Shown here piece after piece: positions 18,731 through 22,972 of a DNA stretch of 22,972 nt. Both the position numbers and the translations under genes were made by a program. The notes under the pieces were generated by a model that worked only from the letters and a program-made list of their open reading frames with translations, was not told the DNA's origin and searched no databases. Source of the DNA: Priapulus caudatus. Lineage: Eukaryota; Priapulida; Priapulimorpha; Priapulimorphida; Priapulidae. The stretch covers positions 393,328-416,299 of the forward strand of contig NW_014577076.1 of NCBI RefSeq assembly GCF_000485595.1, written 5' to 3'. How positions within the stretch are numbered: position 1 is the first letter of the stretch; the number at the start of each line of letters is the position of its first letter.

Positions 18731-19440
18731 ATATTTATATAAAGCCGTTTCACCGAAATTCAACACAGAAAATGTTGAAAAATGGTCCTTTGGCAAAAAA
18801 TAAAGACTATTAAGTACTTTTCTAAGATTTCACTAAAAACAAGTACTAATAAGGGCCCTTATTTTATTTTTGGCAAAATAAGTACTTATAAGACTTTGGA
18901 AGACCCGCTACGAACCCTGTTACTGCTATGTCGAAGTTACCACAAACTGTCCCATATCAGCTTCAGCATCGATCCAAGGAACCCAGCACTGATTCTTCCA
19001 GCCCTGCTCACGTGTGAAAAGCTACTACTATCAGTATCAGAGCTTCATTTCATACAGTGGAACCGATATCCGTACTACACTGAAGATATCACACAACAGA
19101 CCGAATTAGATTGTCTATATTTTTAAAATATTTAACTTGAGAAACTTGTGCTTAGCACTGGACCCAGCCATTCACACCAACTAGCTGTCAATACTTGCTG
19201 AACCTGCCTATCTAACTGTGACCATCTACAAGGGTGTCATGTTCTCAGTTAGCTCTACCTGTGTAGCCCCTTTGCTCTCATCACAGGTAGCATGTGCAGT
19301 AGGTATTCCAAGTGAGATGGTTTATATAATAATTGTTCCTAAACCTGCGATGTTGCTGTGCTGGGAATGCTGTTTCAAGATTGCTATGCAGATAATTTCA
19401 TCTTGAGTTAGGCATTTGGTACTCATAAAGATCAGGGGTA
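18731..19440. other. No gene recognised; one 114-codon open frame
   Basis: The plus-strand frame 18782-19126 has mixed, partly hydrophobic composition and no recognisable motif. Its first half is built from repeated AAGTACT/TAAGACTT-type words, which argues against coding. Nothing else is supported. Confidence 0.3.
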
Positions 19441-19457
19441 AAAATAAGGAGACAAAA

Positions 19458-19525
19458 AGAGATGGTCCACACTCCACAGGACCATCTAGTTTGAAATTTA
19501 GATGGTCCTCCTAAATTTCAAATTG
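19458..19525. repeat. Nested AGATGGTCC inverted repeats
   Basis: AGATGGTCC (19460) pairs with GGACCATCT (19479). It is followed by TTTGAAATTTAG ... CTAAATTTCAAA arms enclosing another ATGGTCC. A further CTGATGGTCC lies near 19714, so the word recurs over about 260 bases. Confidence 0.65.
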
Positions 19526-19740
19526 TTCTCTAAAAGTAATGCGGCGTGCAAGCGTAAGAAAGAGATTTTACATGGTGATAAAATGGTTTAATTATTCACC
19601 TACAATGAATGTATCAAATGATACAATAATTGTTTATTCACTTTTTATATTGGAACAGAGAAACTTTAAAGAAAATTACCGTAAAATGGGACCAAAATAT
19701 TGACTTTGAAAATCTGATGGTCCTACTGATTATTTGATAG

Positions 19741-19797
19741 CCATTATAATTAATATATATAGAGTATATATAACTCTATATATATTCATTATAATGG
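19741..19797. repeat. 24-bp arm AT-rich hairpin
   Basis: CCATTATAAT..ATATATAGAG (19741-19764) is the inverted copy of CTCTATATATATTCATTATAATGG (19774-19797) with one mismatch and a 9-base loop. Confidence 0.85.
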
Positions 19798-20148
19798 CAA
19801 CACAGCACACTCGCAGCGGTGAGTGCGGGAGCGTTCTGCATTAGTTTTTGTGAAAGAAAGTTGATATACAGTCACACAACAGTGGAAGTGTAATTGAGAG
19901 GTCATATTTGTGAACGTGCGTTCATATTATTTTCAGTTTTAACTTACTAATTCTAGCTGTCCCAAGTGCCTGTGGCTGTGCGCACACACGCACATACTGC
20001 GACACACATAATATATGTTATGTGTGCTGTAGACTACAGCCTGAGTACAGCACTACAGCACACAGACTACACTACATCATAGTCGGTGGTAGACAGTCAC
20101 AGTGTCAGTAACTGTGACAGTGTGCACGGACTACTGTAGTACTGTACA

Positions 20149-20530
20149 GTGTAGGCTAGATACAATAATGTAACCCTCACCCAGGATAGGTTCCTATAGG
20201 TTTGGGTTACATTATTGCATCTAAATTAAGTGTAGGCTAGCTCTAGTACTATAGCCCGCGTACAGTTGCTGCAGGCAAATGGCAACTGCGGCAACGAGGC
20301 CTGCGGCAACTGTACACGGGCTATAGTACTAGAGCTAAGTGTAGGCTAGATACAATAATGTAACCCAAACCCAGGATAGGTTCCTGGGTTTGGGTTACAT
20401 TATTGTATCTAAGTGTAGGCTAGCTCCAAGAAACGGTCTTTGCTACTATGCTAGGGTTAGGGGACCCTCAATGTGTATATATTGACGTTAGTCACACAGC
20501 CTGGTCGGGTTAAGTGTAGCTGTAGGCTAG
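20149..20530. repeat. Hairpin array punctuated by GTGTAGGCTAG
   Basis: Five copies of GTGTAGGCTAG (the last with TGTAGGCTAG) start at 20149, 20230, 20339, 20413 and 20520. Three strong hairpins fill the first three intervals. Hairpins 1 (about 20157-20223) and 3 (20347-20411) are homologous: TAGATACAATAATGTAACCC arms around CCAGGATAGGTTCCT. Hairpin 2 (20239-20337) has AGCTCTAGTACTATAGCCC arms. The fourth interval is not a strong hairpin. No coding frame runs through it. It resembles a small structured satellite or nested foldback insertions into a GTGTAGGCTAG repeat. Confidence 0.85.
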
Positions 20531-20704
20531 CCACAAGTTCCTTAACACTACCTCCTACCTACCACCTACCTACAAGGTCCTTAACACGTTCCTTAACAAG
20601 TTCGCTTAACACTACGTGGCGAGAGGACAGTCGAGAGGCCGTGTAACAGTCGGAGAGCCTGGTCGGTTTAGCCGTAGGCCTACTGTGTAACATGCGTTAG
20701 TGAC

Positions 20705-21021
20705 AGCTGCGACTAGGGGCAGCGCTTCTCCCAAGTCCGAAAGGCGCCGAATTATTTAACTTGATTTTTTTTTGAATTTCAATTAGGGGGATAGGGTTAG
20801 GGTTAGGATTACTATTAGGGTTAGGATTAGGATTAGGGTTAGGATTAGGATTAGGGTTAGGGTTAGGGTTAAGGTTAATTAACTGATTTCTATATCCACA
20901 ACTTATTTATACTAATAATGCGCCATCTAGCGGATCACTATCTTTCCTCTGAGACCTATGAATGAATGAATGAATGACCTACTATTTCGGACTTGGGAGA
21001 CGCGCTGCCCCTAGAGGCATT
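20705..21021. mobile_element. MITE with 31-bp TIRs, 10-bp direct repeats and TTAGGG core
   Basis: Inner inverted repeats CTAGGGGCAGCGC(T/G)TCTCC followed by CAAGTCCGAAA match over about 31 bases with one mismatch. Identical CGTTAGTGAC copies at 20695-20704 and 21022-21031 flank it in direct orientation and look like a target-site duplication of up to 10 bp. The core (about 20786-20875) contains about a dozen TTAGGG/TTAGGA units, and AATG units recur near 20959-20976. There is no transposase. Confidence 0.75.
20786..20876 (+). repeat. Interstitial telomere-like TTAGGG/TTAGGA tract
   Basis: A tract of GGGTTA units with degenerate GGATTA units interspersed, about 90 bases long. The variant units show that it is not a fresh telomere end. 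Confidence 0.9.
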
Positions 21022-21148
21022 CGTTAGTGACTACCAAAGATCGTATAGTGCCGGAGGCACAAGATAAACCACTCTCCAATATTAGCGTAGTAGGTCATGG
21101 GTCGCCACAACCACCATTTTAGGAAGCAAGTTCACACGAAGTTCCCGG

Positions 21149-21282
21149 ATGTTGCTGTATCTGCTACTGTGCAACTGTCTGCTGTGTGCTGTCAGCTCAG
21201 CTTACTGTTCTGCTGTAAATTGCTCGAATCATCAGTGTAAGCCCGACCTGTCTTTCTTCAGGTTCCCCAAGAATACGGAAAG
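21149..21282 (+). pseudogene. THAP zinc-finger exon fragment
   Basis: From ATG 21149 the frame reads a Leu/Cys-rich leader, then YCSAVNCSNHQCKPDLSFF and RFPKNTER. This matches the N-terminal half of a THAP domain (C-x4-C, then the F-x-F/RFPK motif). It ends AG/GTGAG, a good donor. The second half (Trp, C-x2-H, AVPTIF-like end) is not found. An acceptor CACAG at 21398-21402 would continue as R-AYVAV, plausible for the domain, but that frame runs within about 17 bases into a repeat arm and then stops. The gene therefore appears broken here, unless the true second exon lies beyond the window. Confidence 0.65.
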
Positions 21283-21427
21283 GTGAGAAAACATTCTTTT
21301 TTGTCGAATCCATCGTGAAAGAGTTGTTCAATCTCGTTGAAACATGAGTATCGCAGTGGCAGTGCAGTGGCTCTCTTATTCTTGTTGTTTGTGTATACAC
21401 AGGGCGTACGTGGCGGTGTTGTGTGTT

Positions 21428-21575
21428 GCAGATGAGCATTTAAACGGCATTTACAGCAAGTTATCGACAATAATAGGCAAAATAGAGTAGAGAACATTAA
21501 TACTTTGAATAGTAGATACATTTAGTGTTTATTTACCATTATTTGTTTGAGACGGTCCAATGAAGTGCCTGTGCA
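21428..21575. mobile_element. Solo diverged arm of the 4476-4869 palindromic element
   Basis: The segment follows 4723-4875 in order and orientation: GAGCATTTAAACGGCATTT, AATAATAGG, GAGTAGAGAA, ACATTAA, ACTTTG, TTTATTTA, and the end AAGTGCCTGTGCAC. The opposite arm is missing. It seems to have interrupted the THAP-bearing element. Confidence 0.75.
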
Positions 21576-21610
21576 CTGTACCACTGTCGGACACTACACC
21601 ACTGCACTTA

Positions 21611-21737
21611 GTCCGAGATTCCTCTGACCAATGCCCACACCGACGATTTTGGTGGTTTTGGTGTGGTGGTGTGGAACTAACCCACACCAAAACCACCAAA
21701 ATCGTCGGTGTGGGCATTGGTCAGAGGAATCTCGGAC
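21611..21737. repeat. Perfect 56-bp inverted repeat (hairpin, 15-nt loop)
   Basis: The arms 21611-21666 and 21682-21737 are exactly complementary, starting GTCCGAGATTCCTCTGACCA. The GC content is above that of the surroundings. Transcription would give a long perfect duplex. Confidence 0.93.
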
Positions 21738-22467
21738 TACACTGCACTGTGTACATACTAACATAGTAACATCCGATTATGAATCATTGTTAGATTTTTG
21801 TACACTTGAATGAGAGATTTGATACAGCTATTGCCAGTATTGGCATAAAAATATTATCTATTAGGCCTACATTATATTATAATATATATAATATATGTGT
21901 TAACCATGGTTATCCATATTATTTCTATGTATCAAACAGACGCGGAGCGGGTTTTGCTTCCCAAAATGGCGGACGTGCCGCTCCATTACGTACTACACGT
22001 CATTGCACGTGATTTCGCATGAGTGGTTTATCTTGTGCCTCCGGCACTATACGATCTTTGGTGACTACTGACAAGTACTAGTAGTACTAGTAGTGGGTGC
22101 AAAGTTGCGTTTGTACCATAGCATGACGAGCAGTTATTCAACTTTTCATCTCAGACGCAGACGACCGTAATAGTAATACTAATAGAGCATTAAACACATA
22201 ATAGTGTCGATTTTGTTTACATTTGAAAAAGACGCTGCAATAACTGGAATATATCTTTCGACAGGTGGCGCAACACGGACAATAACAGAACAGCGGTAGT
22301 TCTCAGGTTTACATGTTGCAGTTGCACCAGCATGTCGAAATCTATGTAGAAATAACATTAGCAATGTAAAGATAACCTACTATCTCTAAAGATACTAAGC
22401 TAGGTATAGTGACAAAGCATGCAGCCAACTGAAGGGTCGCTTCTGACATAGCCACCTAGTTGTTAAC

Positions 22468-22523
22468 ATGGATAATATATGTGAAGACGATATGATGATG
22501 ATACCAGACCAGAAATATGAATG
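22468..22523 (+). CDS. Possible first exon of a gene leaving the window
   Basis: ATG 22468 opens MDNICEDDMMMIPDQKYE and reaches the strong donor GAAT/GTAAGT. The peptide is acidic and unrecognised. The exon would be a short first coding exon, and any further exons lie to the right. This is weak evidence. Confidence 0.2.
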
Positions 22524-22581
22524 TAAGTTAGGCCCTACTCAGACGTCGACTGACCAGGTTGTACTGGCAGTGGCACTGGGC

Positions 22582-22925
22582 GCAAATCCACTTTAGGCAC
22601 CTTATGTATCACGAACTTACGAAGTGATGCACAAATTTCTGTGTATCATCAACTGATGCACAGACTTTTCGTATATCAAGGAATGATGCAAAAACCCTAA
22701 CCCTAACCCTAACCCTAACCCTAACCCTAAGTCATAAAGTATAACCTTACTCCTTAGGTATCACGAAGTGTGTTATGGTTAGGGTTAGAGTTGGGCTTAG
22801 GGTTAGGGTTAGGGTTTTTGCATCATTCCTTGATATACGGAAATTCTGTGCATCAGTTGATGATACACAGAAATCTGTGCATTACTTCGTGATACCTAAG
22901 GCTAAGGTGCCTAAAGTGGATTTGC
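22582..22925. mobile_element. Palindromic element with telomere-like repeats in both arms
   Basis: The ends are inverted copies beginning GCAAATCCACTTTAGGCACC. The arms run about 110 bases (GTGTATCATCAACTGATGCA, ATATCAAGGAATGATGCA) into CCCTAA units (22693-22730) on the left and TTAGGG units (22777-22817) on the right. The centre is about 45 bases. No protein frame is present. Confidence 0.85.
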
Positions 22926-22972
22926 ACCCCCATTTTCTCTATCCTTGGGCCCATTGTTTTTGTAGGTACCGA

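Larger units (their letters stand above)
21033..22062. mobile_element. 1.03-kb inverted-repeat element carrying a THAP exon
   Basis: The outermost 42 bases are a perfect inverted repeat (21033-21074 / 22021-22062; contains ATAGTGCCGGAGGCACAAGA). Imperfect similarity continues inward to the CCATTTT(A/G)GGAAGCAA words near 21114-21128 and 21958-21972. The interior contains a THAP-domain exon, a solo arm of the 4476-4869 element family and a perfect 56-bp hairpin, so it has been invaded by later insertions. THAP domains are typical of P-element-like transposases and of genes derived from them. The transposon identity is inference. Confidence 0.6.

Noticed and set aside
18782-19126. 114-codon plus-strand open frame
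   Set aside because: Built partly from repeated AAGTACT/AAGACTT words, with no motif and no splice context.
20149-20530. CRISPR-like spacing of a short repeated word
   Set aside because: The repeat is only 11 bases, intervals are hairpins of unequal length and the DNA is eukaryotic. It is not a CRISPR array.
22683-22820. True chromosome end
   Set aside because: The telomere-type tracts are short, in opposite orientations within a palindrome, and followed by unique sequence. They are interstitial.

Overview
The window is metazoan nuclear DNA. It has spliced genes with GT-AG introns, AT-rich non-coding sequence, TTAGGG-type repeats and many small foldback elements. Gene content and compact introns (mostly 140-500 bp) suggest a marine invertebrate, possibly early-branching such as a sponge. 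The sequence alone does not fix the phylum.

The central feature is an almost complete plus-strand gene for an ADAM17/TACE-type membrane metalloprotease. Fourteen internal and terminal coding exons between 5096 and 13650 join with fully consistent intron phases. They encode the prodomain, cysteine switch, furin site, reprolysin catalytic domain (HExxHxxGxxHD, with the catalytic Glu codon split by an intron), Met-turn, disintegrin-like and membrane-proximal cysteine-rich regions, the CANDIS-like juxtamembrane helix, one transmembrane segment and a cytoplasmic tail. The signal-peptide exon is not securely found. The tail has two mutually exclusive readings: splicing at 11621 to a short tail exon (13504-13650), or reading through that donor into a 199-residue tail ending at 12217 with its own AATAAA.

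On the minus strand, 16133 to 15139 holds part of an IQ-motif gene that I recognise as an IQCC homologue. It has an IQ motif at one end and the conserved MELVWLEQAIQSRKK block at the other. Its first and last exons are unresolved. A CpG-rich block at about 16500-17380 lies upstream and is a plausible promoter. A possible last exon of another plus-strand gene lies at about 566-786.

The rest is dominated by non-autonomous inverted-repeat DNA: a TTAA-flanked element (2488-2976), a TA-flanked element (3000-3553), a nearly fully palindromic element (4476-4869) with a diverged solo arm at 21428-21575, a foldback in the last common ADAM17 intron (10523-10768), a 735-bp foldback (17996-18730), two perfect long hairpins (17492-17589, 21611-21737), and a dense mosaic from 19.4 kb to the end. 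The mosaic includes an array of hairpins punctuated by five copies of an 11-base motif (20149-20530), an element with 10-bp direct repeats and a TTAGGG core (20705-21021), a THAP-domain exon between 42-bp perfect inverted repeats (21033-22062), and a palindrome with telomere-like cores (22582-22925). A degenerate hammerhead-ribozyme-like motif sits in an ADAM17 intron. No rRNA, tRNA or CRISPR array was seen.
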